NCBI GenBank assembly: GCA_039566865.1
Contig: CM076944.1
Coordinates: 8,020,501 to 8,084,500, forward strand
Source of the DNA: Aurelia coerulea
Taxonomy: Eukaryota; Cnidaria; Scyphozoa; Semaeostomeae; Ulmaridae
Length of the DNA stretch: 64,000 nt
Reading direction: 5' to 3'
Positions 31,904 to 43,190 of the stretch are shown piece by piece. The position numbers and the translations under genes were made by a program. The notes beneath the pieces were generated by a model. It searched no databases. It was not told the origin of the DNA and saw only the letters and a program-made list of their open reading frames with translations. Every line of letters begins with the position of its first letter. The stretch's first letter is position 1.

Positions 31904-32993
31904 CCAAGTTTAAAGACAGTCTGTCACACATCTGATTGGGTGATAATGACAATACAAAGAATAAGTGACTGCTGATCCTTCTGACTTTCTACGACCGTAG
32001 AAAGCGAGAAAAATCAGCCCTCCTTTGTTTCAAATACACAGATTCACAAAGAAATCCGTTGTGTTGAGCTCTGATTTGCTGCGGCCAATCAGATAAATGA
32101 CAGACTGCCTTTAACTTTAAAAATACAGAAAGGACAGCAAGGTTTTCATCTGACTATGTTCACTGTATTAAACGTCTAATATTGATGGAAAGATTACAGC
32201 GAATTTGTATTGTACCAAGCTGTATTTTGAAATAAACCAATCAGAATTTATGTTTGCAGTGAGAAGAATTCTGTTTCTATCTTTTGGTTCCTCCGTGAGC
32301 TGTGTCTGACAAGAAGATATCGATAATTTCATCATGGCTCCAGCCTTCGAAAACTATCCTCAAGTTTAATAGATCGGCTAAGGTTTGTTTTACCCATTAA
32401 TACTTTTTGGAAGTTTTAGTATTATGCTATATTTTGCACTCATGGCTCAACCTTGCATGGCACGAAATATGTTAGAGGGTGTAAACAAACATAGGCCGAT
32501 TTTGTCTATTAGACGCATCAAATAGACAGTTGCACCATCAACGTTGAAATAACTCAATGTTTCAAGTGTCTTGGTAAAAATGTAAATTGACTACGCTTAC
32601 GCAATGAAATGCAAACTGATACAAGACACAATTCCTAAGATCAGAGAAACAGCAAACAAATCTAATTCTTGCATACAAAGAACATAGTTACATGCGAAAA
32701 TAATCACATTCGAAACAAGTTTCTGTGTTGTTCTTCAAAGTTGGCCACTCTTTTAAGACATGATGCACTATCTACCGGTCTCTCCCAAGCCTATCAGAGA
32801 GCGTCAATCAAAAACAAGTTTTGAAAGTAATCTCAGCGGAAAATTGCAGCAGATAATGTTATCGCCAGTTATCGTGACTGAATGTTTCATTTTTGGGCAT
32901 TCTGACATCTGCAGAAGAATTTTTGGGTTAATTCTGTTTCAAAAAACCAAACGAACTGAATCTTCAAATTTAAGATTAGATAGCAAAATACTG
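31904..32993. other. Intergenic, nothing recognised
   Basis: AT-rich sequence. The imperfect pair TCTGATTGG and CCAATCAGA recurs near 31932 and 32090, and a TTTCTACGACCGTAGAAA hairpin lies at about 31985-32002. No gene recognised. Confidence 0.35.
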
Positions 32994-33374
32994 TACACGT
33001 TCTTTTATAAGGAATTTGGATCAGGCCATAGCACTAAAAGTTTCTCAATTCAAATTGAAAATTTTCGCATTAATACTGAAAGTTTCTTAATTTGTTTCTT
33101 TGTTTCTAAACGCATGAATTATCACACGGTCTCTAACACAGCTGCAGATATGCTTCTTGACATATGAAACATCAGATAGGAATAAACAGTGTTCGACTAC
33201 GTGCAAAACTCAAGAATTACACAAGAATAAGGCTGCAGCGACGTATTTGCCATAACATCCTTGAATTTAAGTTTAAAAGTTTCTTACATTTCTCAAACAT
33301 TGTACAAGACTTTTTCAAATTTAGGCCATCTTGGTACTGGTAACTTACAACCAGTTTCTTACGAAAAACGTGTA
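32994..33374. mobile_element. TAAGAAAC-repeat element, copy 6 (diverged)
   Basis: The left end is TACACGTTCTTTTATAAGGA and the right end is GTTTCTTACGAAAAACGTGTA. Internal GTTTCTTA and GTTTCTCA motifs occur, and the TA-bounded ends are conserved. An open frame passing through it (32760-33167) has no recognisable domain and is not called. Confidence 0.7.
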
Positions 33375-34675
33375 GGACCACTCACCATATATTTTGAGTT
33401 CATCATCGTTTCAAAGTGTCCTCATTTTCCAAAATAGTTTTGTCTTTGCAAAAAGCTACATCTTGCATCGAAAACCAAACAAATCTTCGTGAATAAAATT
33501 CCTGGCTCGCGCTAAAACATCTGGAAGCTTGAAACTTCTCCAAAAACTTCTTAAACGCTGCTCTGCAAATGATTCATTTTATTTGTGATTATTCACTGAA
33601 AATTTTATGGTACATGCTTCGAGACTGGATTATCTTAGGCCCTCTGCACACCAGCAATGATGCGCTGGTGGAATATTATTCAATAAACATGTCTTATCAG
33701 ACTGTGATCAATTGATCATCGATTCATTACAAACAAGAGCACGGGCAACAGGAAGCTGGTGGTTGTCACTTAGCAAGATCTCTTCTGGAAATTCCCCTTG
33801 TCAGTTTATGCGCAGCATCAACAACCGTTGGCTACGATAGAAACCCACAGTAAAGAACCTAGGTTTTCTTGAGGCAGTCTGAAGTGGGTGGCACTTTTAC
33901 GCTTTGAATTGTACAATGGAAAATCCACACACAAAATTCATAGCAAAACCCTAATCTCACAAAATAGACCCAGTTATCGCAGCAACAACAACAACAATGT
34001 TAACTACGACAATAACATATTGTTTTGCTCAAACTGGGACTCACGGACTTTCATATCAAAAATTGGAACGAAAATAAACAATGGGGGGACCGATTTTTCC
34101 ATTCACGTCGAACCGAGGTAAATTCGAAACGAGGCAACCTTTGGTAGTTGGAAATGTTCATTCAGCTGTGATGAACTTACAGTAGATAAGTCGCCTTCAA
34201 AATGAGGATGTTCTTGTTGAAACTGTTAGGTTTGTTGATTCTTGATTGGAAGCAACATTCATGTGAATACTCGTGGCTTTTATTCATTGCTAACGTCACT
34301 CAAAACTTAACCAACGAGTTAGGCCCATCCGTCATTGCCTGGACCAATCAGCTTTTCGTACAGTGTTGCTATGGTTTCCATATCGGACGTGACGTCAAGG
34401 GAAACAATTTAGTCACAATTTTCAATGTGAAAGTCCATGAGTCGTAGTTATAGCGTCCATCAGCCTATCAATAGCTGAAATATTTTGTAAAACTGTAAAT
34501 TACCAAATGCAAATTAAGAACCAAATTCGTTGTGTACATAATTTGGAAACTGTAAAATATTAAATGAAAATGATTCGCTCTTAAAAGAAACAAAATCTAT
34601 AGAGTTCCAAGAACAAAATATGATGTGGAAATATCATGGGAAACTATAAATGATCAAATGTAAATTATTGCGCAT
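33375..34675. other. Intergenic repeats
   Basis: Contains an AAC microsatellite near 33982 and the repeat end at 34437-34475 that is inverted relative to 4188-4236. A repeating AAACTGTAAATTA(T)TAAATG motif recurs near 34490, 34550, 34643 and again at 35295, 35398 and 35442. No gene recognised. Confidence 0.4.
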
Positions 34676-35290
34676 AAGGGTGAGCCAGAAAAAAGTTCCC
34701 ACTTTTGAAAATTCTAAGCATTCTAAGCATCAAGAGTACTGGATGGATTGGAATGAATCAATATTTGCTTGACAGCCAGCCAAAAGATTGAAGTATTTTT
34801 GTGATTTTCTCGCCTTGTTACAAGCATTAGAAAAATTAGTAAATTCAAATTTATAAAAACTTTGTGGTTGAAAAATGACTGAAAAAAGCCTACAATACAT
34901 GATCAAATCAGTAAAGACTTCTCGCTCAGAACAATTGAGAATAAGCAATTTCTCAAAGATGAGAAATATCGTCTGCAGATTTATTGCCATAGGATTGAAA
35001 ATCTTTAGTATCTGTTTGAGAATCATGCCTAACTACTCTTGACAGAGGTGAAACGCCCGTGTGTATTGTTCTATGTGAGGAGAATCCTAACGATTTGATC
35101 AAGTGTTTAGACCCTTTTTCAGTCATTTTGAAAACATTAAATGTTTGTTAAGCTGAATTTACCTATATTTGCAGTGCTCGTAGGAAGACGAGAAATTTCT
35201 TTTAACTAGAATTTGAATGATTCAAATTCACGAAGTACTTGTGGTGCCACAAATTCTCAAAAGTGGGAACTTTGTTCTGGCTCACCCGGT
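34676..35290. mobile_element. 615-bp element with GGGTGAGCCAGAA ends
   Basis: The terminal inverted repeats read AGGGTGAGCCAGAAAAAAGT and the inverse of CCGGGTGAGCCAGAACAAAG. Both are followed inwards by TCCCACTTTTGA. This is a relative of the CCGGGTG-ended families in this window. The interior is non-coding. Confidence 0.75.
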
Positions 35291-35744
35291 GTAACCGGAA
35301 AACTGTAAATTATTAAATGCAAATGATCTGCTCTTAAAAAGCAAGCGAAATCTACAGAGTTAAAAGAACAAACATGATCTGGAAATATTATGTGGAAACT
35401 GTAAATTAATAGAGATGAAATAGTGTGCATATGATTGGGAAACTGTGAATTATTAAATGTAAGCGACACCGTATTTAGTTTATTTTGATAATCACTTTAC
35501 AGTTCTTTAAAATTGGAGGACTTCAAAATGTTACTTTTCGTCGCCCTGCAGAATATGCACGCGCAGTACCATATGTGCGGACATAGGGTAAGACCTTAGA
35601 TTAATTCTAGACAACAGAGCCTTGAAGATCTGCCGAAAATTTACCAAGCTACAAGCTTTTTACGAATCAAGTTTGCGCGACAGCTGAAACCAGGCAGAGA
35701 AGGGCTCCTTTTCTGGACCGCTGGATGCAAGAGAATATGGTTAA

Positions 35745-36444
35745 AGGGGCCTGTGCAAGATAGAGCCTTTGCGCGCCGACGTTCGACTTTCTGATTATCA
35801 GAAAGTAAGATGGCTACCGCACAGCAGCAAGTTTCTTGTCTTCAGCGTTTTCCGTTGTGTGTATTAGAAATAGGTGTCTGGCACTGGCAGTAAGCTTGAA
35901 AGACCAAAAAGGGGAGCAAGTGGACCTGTTGTGTATTTTTCCGAGTTGATATAAGTTCTGGATGAGAGGAAAACAGTAAGTTCAAATTCAAACCTCTGTG
36001 CTTATAAATATAAAGGTGCTTTTTCTACGAACCCCAAATTTTGGTGGTCTAAAAAGGCACAATCTATAGATTTGCGGGCATGTTGGCCATATCATGACGA
36101 TCGAATTCCAAGCTTTATTTGCGACAGAGAAGATCAGGCCATGTTTGTCTTCAAAAGGACTGTATTTCGATGTAATGTGAACACAACAGAACGCTTTTTG
36201 TGAATAAAGGGTTTAAATAATGTTGGGTAATCTGTGTTGAAATATTCAGCAATATTTCCATCAGTTATTGTGTAACTTACTCGGCTCAAATCAATAAAGA
36301 CAATAAGCATAACAATCATGCAAATTAGCGTAATTTTGCTCAGTTGAACGGAACGAAATTGATTCCTGTTCACTGTACCGAAAGGCCAAGTATTTGTTTT
36401 GATTGCATGCACGCCCGCAAAGGCTCTATCTTGCACAGGCCCCT
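35745..36444. mobile_element. 700-bp TTAA-flanked non-autonomous transposon
   Basis: The ends are AGGGGCCTGTGCAAGATAGA and the inverse, about 29 bases. TTAA lies at 35741-35744 and 36445-36448. A minus-strand stretch inside (36281-36372) looks like an exon: AG acceptor, a hydrophobic segment ITLICMIVMLIVFID, and CGA|GTAAGT donor. With no host gene identified I treat it as part of the element. The TTAA duplication and AGGG start match the 12328 element's class. Confidence 0.75.
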
Positions 36445-36448
36445 TTAA

Positions 36449-36826
36449 ACGAATTCGACCGCATTTTTGGTCATGTGAAAGAGACAAAAGAAAGACAATA
36501 GTTGATAGCTAATTCTACGATCATCAATCACTTAATTCAACCTCAACCAACCAATTCTAAAATTTGTTTTACAATAACTCCAATCCATACTTATAAATAA
36601 AGCTTATAAATAAAGTGAATAATTTAGTTTAAAATGACGCGTTACTGAAAAATTTATTGGGCTACTTTACATAACACAACGCCAAGACGTCAAATATATT
36701 AACTATATAATAAACTCAAAATGTATCTGTCTGTGAACTCAACTGGTACGCGTATTGTGTTTTGAGTATGAGGATGTCATGGAAATGAGGCTGCATGGAA
36801 ACATGTCAAAGAGTAGAATAGGGTTA
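36449..36826. other. Intergenic, nothing recognised
   Basis: AT-rich sequence with a small tandem duplication of CTTATAAATAAAG at 36590-36615. Nothing else could be supported. Confidence 0.35.
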
Positions 36827-36839
36827 CTACACTGGGTAA

Positions 36840-37436
36840 CAAGGGCAGATTTTGTAATACAATAGCAGCAGTTGCGCTTGATTGACACCTCAATTCAAAG
36901 CGATTAGCGATTGCAGACAAATGAAATTCTCTCAACCAGTAATTCAAAACAAACAAAGCCGCAAAAGCTTCCCCGAAACTAGTAGGGCAAACTCTCGCCT
37001 TGTGCAAGCGAAAGATGGTTTTTAAGAGAAGTTATGTGCTTATAACAAAAGAAGAAGGGTAAATCTGAAGTTCTGTCTGGCGGATTTTGTATATTTGATT
37101 CAAAAGCCGAGCAGAAGGCATTGCAATTCTTGCGTATTTAGGGCTGAAATGAAACGATTACAAAACAGCTCCTGAAGCAATAAACAAAATCCGCCAGACA
37201 GAACTTTAGACTTATACCATTCTTCTTTTGTCATCAGCACATAACTTCTCTTACAAACCATCTTTCGCTTGCACAAGGCGAGAGTTTGCCCTACTAGTTT
37301 CGGGGAAACTTTTGCGACTTTGATTGTTTTGATTTACTGGTTGAGAGAATTTCATTTGTCTGCAATCGCTAATCGCTTTGAATTGAGGTGTCAATCAAAC
37401 ACAACTGTTGCTATTGTATTACAAAATTTGACCTTG
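36840..37436. mobile_element. 597-bp fold-back element, 13-bp direct repeat flanks
   Basis: The ends are CAAGGGCAGATTTTG and the inverse of CAAGGTCAAATTTTG. Arms of about 260 bases pair around a loop near 37140. CTACACTGGGTAA stands on both sides (36827-36839 and 37437-37449). The arms carry mirrored frames encoding MHKARVCPTSFGE-type peptides, reflecting arm identity. It inserted at the left end of the larger CCGGGTGAGTC-ended element. Confidence 0.75.
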
Positions 37437-38622
37437 CTACACTGGGTAAAAAAAGACATCCTCCGTTTGAAAGGCCACTGCTCCCTGGATATCACGGCAA
37501 TAACATTGGCAAGTAATTCATTCAATAATAGACATGTTCAAATAAACTTTAAAATTACCGGATTGAAATCGCCCAATCCGTTCTGAAATTATGAGGGATT
37601 TTCTCAAGAAAATCTATTCAAGAAACCTCCAGAACAGGCCTAAAATCATGATCCAACTTTCTGCCTTACAGCAATGAATTTTACAGCCATGTATTATCCA
37701 TTGGGAGGATAAAAGTGTCACAACGAACCGATTCCAGGCGATTTAATGCTTCCAAGACGATGGCACTTGCTACAGCGCGTTCAAGTCATAGCTGTAAGGT
37801 AGAAATGTTAGGATAATTTTTGGTCTTGATTTTTCGCCTGTTTTGAAGGTTTTGAATGGCTCTCTGAAGAAAGATAGCAGATTTCAGCCAGGTAAATTTG
37901 AAATGGATTTGAACAACAAGGACAGATTTGGTAAGACAATAGCACGAGTTGCTTTTGATTGACACCTCAATTTAAAGCAATTATCGATCGCAGACAAAGG
38001 AAATTCTCTCAACCAAATCATCAAAACAAGCAAAGCCGCAAAAGTTTCTCTGAAACCCAGGTAGCTAGCTCGCTTATTGTGCATTCCAGAAGTTGTTTCT
38101 AAGAGCAAACATGAGTATAGATCGAAAGAAGAAGGATATATCTACATATTTACCACGGGCATTTAATTTATTTGGTTCAAAAGCCGATTGGGAGGCGATT
38201 CAAATCTCTTATTATTTTGGGTGTAATTAAAACACTTACTGCTCTGCTTCTGAACCAAACAAATAAAATGCCCGAGGTAGATGTTTAGATACATCCTTCC
38301 TCTTTCGATATATGCTCATGTTTTCTTTTAAAAACACTTTCTGGAATGCACAACGAGCGCGCTAGCTACCTGGGTTTCAGGGAATTTTTTGCGGCTTTGT
38401 TTGTTTTGAATTTATCGTTGGGAGAATTTCCTTTGTCTGCAGTCGCTAATCGCTTTGAATTCAGGTGTCGACAAATCATCTCATGATATTGTGTTGCAAA
38501 ATCTGTACTTGTTAATTTGAAAAATGCTCTGCATTAAGTAACATATTTGCCAATATCATCGTCTTGATATCCAGGAGCAGTGGCCTTTCAAACGGGGATC
38601 ATTTTTATTGACTCACCCGGTA
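37437..38622. mobile_element. CCGGGTGAGTC-ended element carrying a nested fold-back
   Basis: The left end is CTACACTGGGTAAAAAAAGA and the right end is the inverse of TACCGGGTGAGTCAATAAAA. Both continue inward with CCGTTTGAAAGGCCACTGCT and TGGATATCA. A related, uninterrupted element lies at 39052-39687. The additional length comes from the 595-base fold-back at 37917-38511. Confidence 0.7.
37917..38511. mobile_element. 595-bp fold-back element, second copy
   Basis: The ends are CAAGGACAGATTTGG and the inverse of CAAGTACAGATTTTG. Arms of about 250 bases surround a central CATTTTATTTGTTTGGTTC-type loop region. Length and arms match the 597-base copy at 36840-37436, though the two are well diverged. 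No clear target duplication is visible at this copy. Confidence 0.75.
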
Positions 38623-39051
38623 GATTTGCCTGCGGTCTATTTCGTGCTTACTTCTCATTTTATTTCGGCATACCTGCTAAGGGGAAAGTAGAAGAAGGGG
38701 AGAGCGAAATATGTTGCTTTTCACTTCCTATCGTTTCTCGTTTGCAGAGGCAATGACAAACTTCCTTCATATGAGACCCTATTCACACATGCAAGTAAAT
38801 CCTGCTCAAACTAAACCAGGTCATCGAATGTTGCATTCTGATTGGTCAGTCTGACAAATCTAATGCATCTGATTGGCTGAAATCTAACCAGGTTTAGAAA
38901 AAGCTGGTTTAACGGTGCCAGTGAAAATGGGGTATGAAATGCATACTAGGCACGCAATAGGACAGAAAAGGGCTATGGCTACCAGGGTTTAAAAAGACTA
39001 CAGCGTTCTGTGAACAGTCAGGCTTAGCTTGAAAAAACACAACACATTCAG

Positions 39052-39687
39052 TATCGGGTGGGTCAGAAAAAGAGTCCCCGTTTGACACGTTACAGCACCC
39101 TGGATATCAAGAGGATCATATCGGCAAATATAAAGTTTGATTGGTAGAAATGTTCAAATTTGCTATAAAATTTACCTGACTGAAAACGGCCACTCCATCC
39201 TGAAATTATGAATGATTTTCTCGAGAACGTCTCTTCAAAAAAACCTTCAAAACGTGCCCAAAATGATGAACAAATTTCCCTAACATTTCTGCCTTACAGT
39301 GGCCTTACAGCAATGACTTGTGGACGCTTTAGCATGTGCTATCCTCTTGGAAGGATGAACAAGTCCTCCCCCTGGTATCGATGACCTATTCAGGAGGATT
39401 CCATTCTCCCAAGAGGACAAAATACATGAATTTATGTGAGTGTCGTCAATTTTGCGAAGGAAAATTTGCTCATTGTTTTCATTCGTTTTTGCAGGTTTTT
39501 GGAAGGGGTTTGCTGCAGAAAATTATCCATAACAACGGGAAGGAATGGCCGATTAAGGCCGGGTAAATTACTGAACCTAATTGAACATATTGGCAATAAA
39601 ACAAGACAGTTTTCAATATTATAGCTTTGATATTCATGGAGCAGTGGCTTTCCAAGCGGGGTATTCTTTTTTCTGACTCACCCGGTA
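39052..39687. mobile_element. 636-bp element with CCGGGTGAGTCAGAAAAA ends
   Basis: It begins TATCGGGTGGGTCAGAAAAA and ends with the inverse of TACCGGGTGAGTCAGAAAAA. The arms share TGGATATCAAGA/CATTGGC-type segments for about 100 bases. No coding. It shows what the 37437-38622 element looked like without its nested fold-back. Confidence 0.75.
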
Positions 39688-40025
39688 TATAAATGTCTGA
39701 GAGCAGATGAAGGTGTGACGTTTAGTTAAAGTCCATAGCTCCATGAAGCAGTGGACTTCTCAATAACAAGTAGAAGTCGATCTGACCTAACCGATTCCGT
39801 AGTTGCACATTCCGCGACTTGGGAATGGAGAACAGCGGAATCGGAATAGAATCAAACTTCGGGACATTGGTAAAATAATCCTGGAGAAAGTTGCAAAGCT
39901 TAGACACATTAGACAGAGCGCACCAAGCAAGCAAAGACTAACTCTTTGGAAACCTCCACAAATCAGTGTTAGCTAACAGAAGACCGTACCCAGACCACAT
40001 AAAAACCATGTCAAAAGTACTATGC

Positions 40026-40877
40026 TCATAGCTTTGTATCATCAAACGCCTCGTTCGTGACCCCATCTCCTTCCAACTTAGCATTACCAACTTTATGCTC
40101 TTGAGATGGAACTATTGTCACTATATATTCCGTCGAGCATTGCACTGGCGATATCGCTTTAGTGGTTAACGTTTCAATGCACAAACCGCTTTCCTTTTCT
40201 CTTGGCGATGTGCACGGCGATTGTTGAGGAGAGTAATTCAGTCCCATCAACAGGGAAATGCTGCCAGTATGTGCGAGATCTTTGCTAGTAAGAGCAGGAG
40301 ACATGCAAACGGGAGAGCCGCAAGGCGAGCATCCACTTTGTGGTGACAGAACTTCTATTCGATGTGGATCATCAAGGAGAAGAGCTGACGGTATTATCGT
40401 TGCACTACCTGACAAGCTTTGCCTGTCACTCAATCTGGAAACAGTTCGTTGTTCGCTTGTTGTGGCTTCAAGAGTGTGTGGTGCAATATCTGCTTGCGAT
40501 AGATTGTTCGAGGAAGATATTTGTTGATTGATAATCACATGATCGTTTTTATTGGAATTGCTAGAATCACTTCCAGCTGATATCACCTTTGATACTTTGA
40601 TCTTTGATCGGGCTGACTCTTCTCTGTTATAGATACGCCAGTTCTTGTTTGTCGTCACGCAGGCCTTCCAGTATGTTTTAGAGTATTCCACGCAGCCGCA
40701 GCAGTAAATGAAATATACCAAAGACATGCTACAAATAACGTAAAGCGTGATGCAGACGGGAGATAAACAACCTTGTGTGGCAATCCAGATGATCATACCA
40801 GTGAAGACAAACATGATAACGCAGTATAAAGTAAATAAATAAAATACGAAGTCGCATGAATCTGTCGGTAGCCTCCA
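40026..40877 (-). CDS. MARCH-type membrane E3 ubiquitin ligase, exon 2 (C-terminal)
   Basis: This 852-base exon has a CTCTCTTTCTGTTTACAG acceptor, enters in phase 0 and ends at a stop; it encodes 283 residues. It follows exon 1 as KPLQK|WRLPTDSCDFVFYL. Two membrane helices are visible: FVFYLFTLYCVIMFVFTGMI and LSPVCITLYVICSMSLVYFI. A KTYWKACVTTNKNWRIYN segment follows, then a long Ser-, Pro- and Gly-rich cytosolic tail (SPQSGCSPCGSPVCMSP; NYSPQQSPCTSPREK). Two helices shortly after a RING-CH finger are the hallmark of MARCH ligases, which ubiquitinate membrane proteins in endosomes, the ER or the plasma membrane. The tail is longer than in MARCH2/3, nearer MARCH4/9/11 in style, but I cannot assign an ortholog. 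Confidence 0.85.
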   Translation of the reverse strand, partial: WRLPTDSCDFVFYLFTLYCVIMFVFTGMIIWIATQGCLSPVCITLYVICSMSLVYFIYCCGCVEYSKTYWKACVTTNKNWRIYNREESARSKIKVSKVISAGSDSSNSNKNDHVIINQQISSSNNLSQADIAPHTLEATTSEQRTVSRLSDRQSLSGSATIIPSALLLDDPHRIEVLSPQSGCSPCGSPVCMSPALTSKDLAHTGSISLLMGLNYSPQQSPCTSPREKESGLCIETLTTKAISPVQCSTEYIVTIVPSQEHKVGNAKLEGDGVTNEAFDDTKL

Positions 40878-40934
40878 CTGTAAACAGAAAGAGAGAAATG
40901 CATGAGAAACAAGAATAAGCATATCTTTGTTAAC

Positions 40935-41052
40935 CATAACAATCGAGGTAACTATCGAGAAACATTTTTAGAGTGATTAAGCATTGACTGAAGCTAAATT
41001 CACAACGCTAGAGCCAACCAAATCCATGTACTTATTTTTGGGACACCAATAC
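40935..41052. mobile_element. Solo end of a GGGACACC-type fold-back element
   Basis: The segment from ATCGAGAAACATTTTTAGAG to ACTTATTTTTGGGACACC matches the right end of the element at 5670-6267, including GTGATTAAGCATTGACTGAA. Only one end is present, so it is a truncated copy within the MARCH intron. Confidence 0.6.
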
Positions 41053-41064
41053 CAACTTTGGGTA

Positions 41065-41132
41065 TGGATAAACAAATAAACAAATAAACAAAACAAATAA
41101 ACAAAACAAATAAAACAAATAGAATAAATAAA
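41065..41132. repeat. AAACAAAT microsatellite
   Basis: Repeats of AAACAAATA and AAACAAAT occur over about 65 bases. They generate the FICFVYLF-type minus-strand frame, which is not a gene. Confidence 0.7.
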
Positions 41133-41399
41133 TGAATGAAAATAAGCCATCACAACATGTATAACTGCAGATAAACGCTGCAAGGAGAAACAAATCTTCC
41201 TGAGAAACACGGAGACGCAAGTTCTGGTTCTTTTAACATCTGGAGGTTTGAAACACAGAAATGCTTTGTTTTTATGCTTTGTTTTGTCAAGAGCGTTAAG
41301 GTTGGTTACAGCTGCGCTATAAACTATCGTCCGTTTCCTCATCGCCAGGTTTTCAAATGCAATGGAAGCTCATCTCGTTCTGGGAACGATCCTTGATTG

Positions 41400-41652
41400 A
41401 GACTGCGTTCACATGATGCCGGCACATTTTGAAAACGGCGAAAATGTGACGGCAGCAAAATGTGAGCTAGCGTTCACACGATATACCAGCAAAATACCAT
41501 TCTCAAAATGTGCAGGTTAGAGTTTCGTTTTCAAAATGTACCGTTTTAAAAATCTGCCCCCAAAAATGTGTCGTTTTCGTGTGAACGGTAGGCCTATCCG
41601 TCACATTTTTCACCGTTTTGAAAATGGGCCGGCATCGTGTGAACGCAGTCTG
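41400..41652. mobile_element. 253-bp fold-back MITE
   Basis: The ends are AGACTGCGTTCACATGATGC and its inverse. Arms continue with CCGGCACATTTTGAAAACGG and its inverse. The middle repeats CAAAATGT and CGTTCACACGA. It lies in the MARCH intron. No target duplication was identified. Confidence 0.7.
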
Positions 41653-41897
41653 AGAAGCCTGCTGCAGAAAGTTGTCCAAGTCTGGCTCTACAGTCAAATG
41701 TCATTCCCAGTGCAAGATGAACATTCACTACTCTCCTACACCGGTTTCTGGTTCTGTAGTCCCGTAATCCATGGTTCTTTAGTTCCGTATAGCCCATGGT
41801 GCCGTGGTCCGTAATTTTACGAAGGGAGAAAAGTAACTTTTCTCCTCTTCCCTTTTATAAAAAGAAATCGGCGGAGGAGAGTAAACGTGCACCACAT

Positions 41898-42221
41898 GCC
41901 CGGGGGGGGGGGGGGTAACTGACTTAAATTTGTATGGGGATGTGCCCACGAACAATGTTTTTTTACCCTGCTCCAGAATTTCTCGCTCCAAATGATAACC
42001 GATTCTAGAAAAAATTGGTGCAAAGTATACTCCAAAACATGTAAATTTGACCGAAAGACGACCAAACAAAATATCCCCTTTGGACATGTTTTGACAACCT
42101 GCTCTAGAAAAAGTGCCTTATTTTGATACCCCGTGCTAGAAAAGATTGGTGAAAATGATACCCCAAAAAACAGCTCATCCCCATCGGACAAATATACCAA
42201 GTACCCCCCCCCCCCCCCCAG
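41898..42221. mobile_element. G-run-flanked element with internal repeats, copy A1
   Basis: It starts with about 15 G after GCCC and ends with about 17 C. Just inside lie TAACTGACTTAAATTTGTATG and the inverse of GGTACTTGGTATATTTGTCC. The interior repeats a unit of the form CTAGAAAAAATTGGTG-CAAA-ATACCCCAAAA about three times, on a spacing of about 60-90 bases. Same family as 43877-44213 and 23983-24144. Confidence 0.7.
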
Positions 42222-42867
42222 GATCACATGTGAAAATTGGCGAAAGGGAAAGCAATTATGATAGAATGAGGCATGCATTCGAAGTTGAGCTGAAACGAAA
42301 AGTTATTGACCAGCTAAGAGGAAGCATAAATTGGGAGATTGGTAATATTATAGTTTCAGGACGGGGGCTGTTTGGCAATACACGCTTACGAGAAAGATGG
42401 TGGCGAGAAGCTTTCTTGCCAAGATGCACTGCTTCTTTTATTCAATTCCTTTTTAAAATGTTAAAGGGTCATTCATGAAGATTCATCCGCCGCATATCCA
42501 GTGGCTTTCACAAGTAATTGCTGGAGTATATTTAGCAGTATGTTATTTGGCTATTTATCGGGTGTCCCAAAATGACGTATCGGCGTTTGAAAAATGATCA
42601 GAATTCGGGGATTTAATAAATGTTTTATTTCCATTTCGAGGTGTTTCATGACAGATCAAACGAAATGTAGACAAATAGATTGTCTTATCAACGGCCTCCA
42701 ATCATCGAAATTCTGAGGTTTTATTATGGTTTGAAGCATACTACGAAATAGCACAAAATTTTAAACAAATATCTGTGTTTGTCCATTTGAATTCTGTAAC
42801 ATGGTTAATTGTCCTAGAAATTAATCTTGTGATCATGTACGAACAGAGAGTCTACCACGGAGGAGTA

Positions 42868-43190
42868 GACTAAATTTTAGGTAGGGGTCTGCCGCGAGCA
42901 TATTCAAAATGGTACTGTTGGCTAGAACAATTTTTACGAAAATGGTACCCTTGGCTAGATCAATCTTGACGATTTCCTGGCCGAATATTGTTAAATTTGT
43001 ACCAAATATGATATCATGACCGTTCGCTAGATCAATATTGTCAAAAATGATACCCTTGGCTAGACCGTTGTAGGCCAAAATTGCAAACAAGTATACCCTT
43101 GGCTAGACTAGAAGTCCGAAAAGTATACCCTTGCTCGTGCCACATCCCCAGGTTCCTTTACTATGGAAGAACCCCCCCCCCCCCCCCCCG
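42868..43190. mobile_element. G-run-flanked element with TACCCTTGGCTAGA repeats, copy B1
   Basis: The motif TACCCTTGGCTAGA recurs at about 42945, 43045 and 43095, with relatives at 42910 and 42998. It alternates with CAATNTTNACGANNNTGGTA. The right end is AACC followed by about 18 C. The minus frame is open (LAKGTIFVKIVLANSTIL-type). An inverse copy lies at 55750-56080. Confidence 0.7.

Noticed and set aside
32760..33167. 135-codon plus-strand frame
   Set aside because: About half of it overlaps a TAAGAAAC element; no domain, and the composition follows the repeat.
40258..40531. Plus-strand frames opposite the MARCH C-terminal exon
   Set aside because: Shadows of the real minus-strand coding sequence.
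41817..42278. 153-codon minus-strand frame with LGGGGGYLVYLSDGD
   Set aside because: It is a translation through a G-run-flanked element, and similar peptides come from its other copies.
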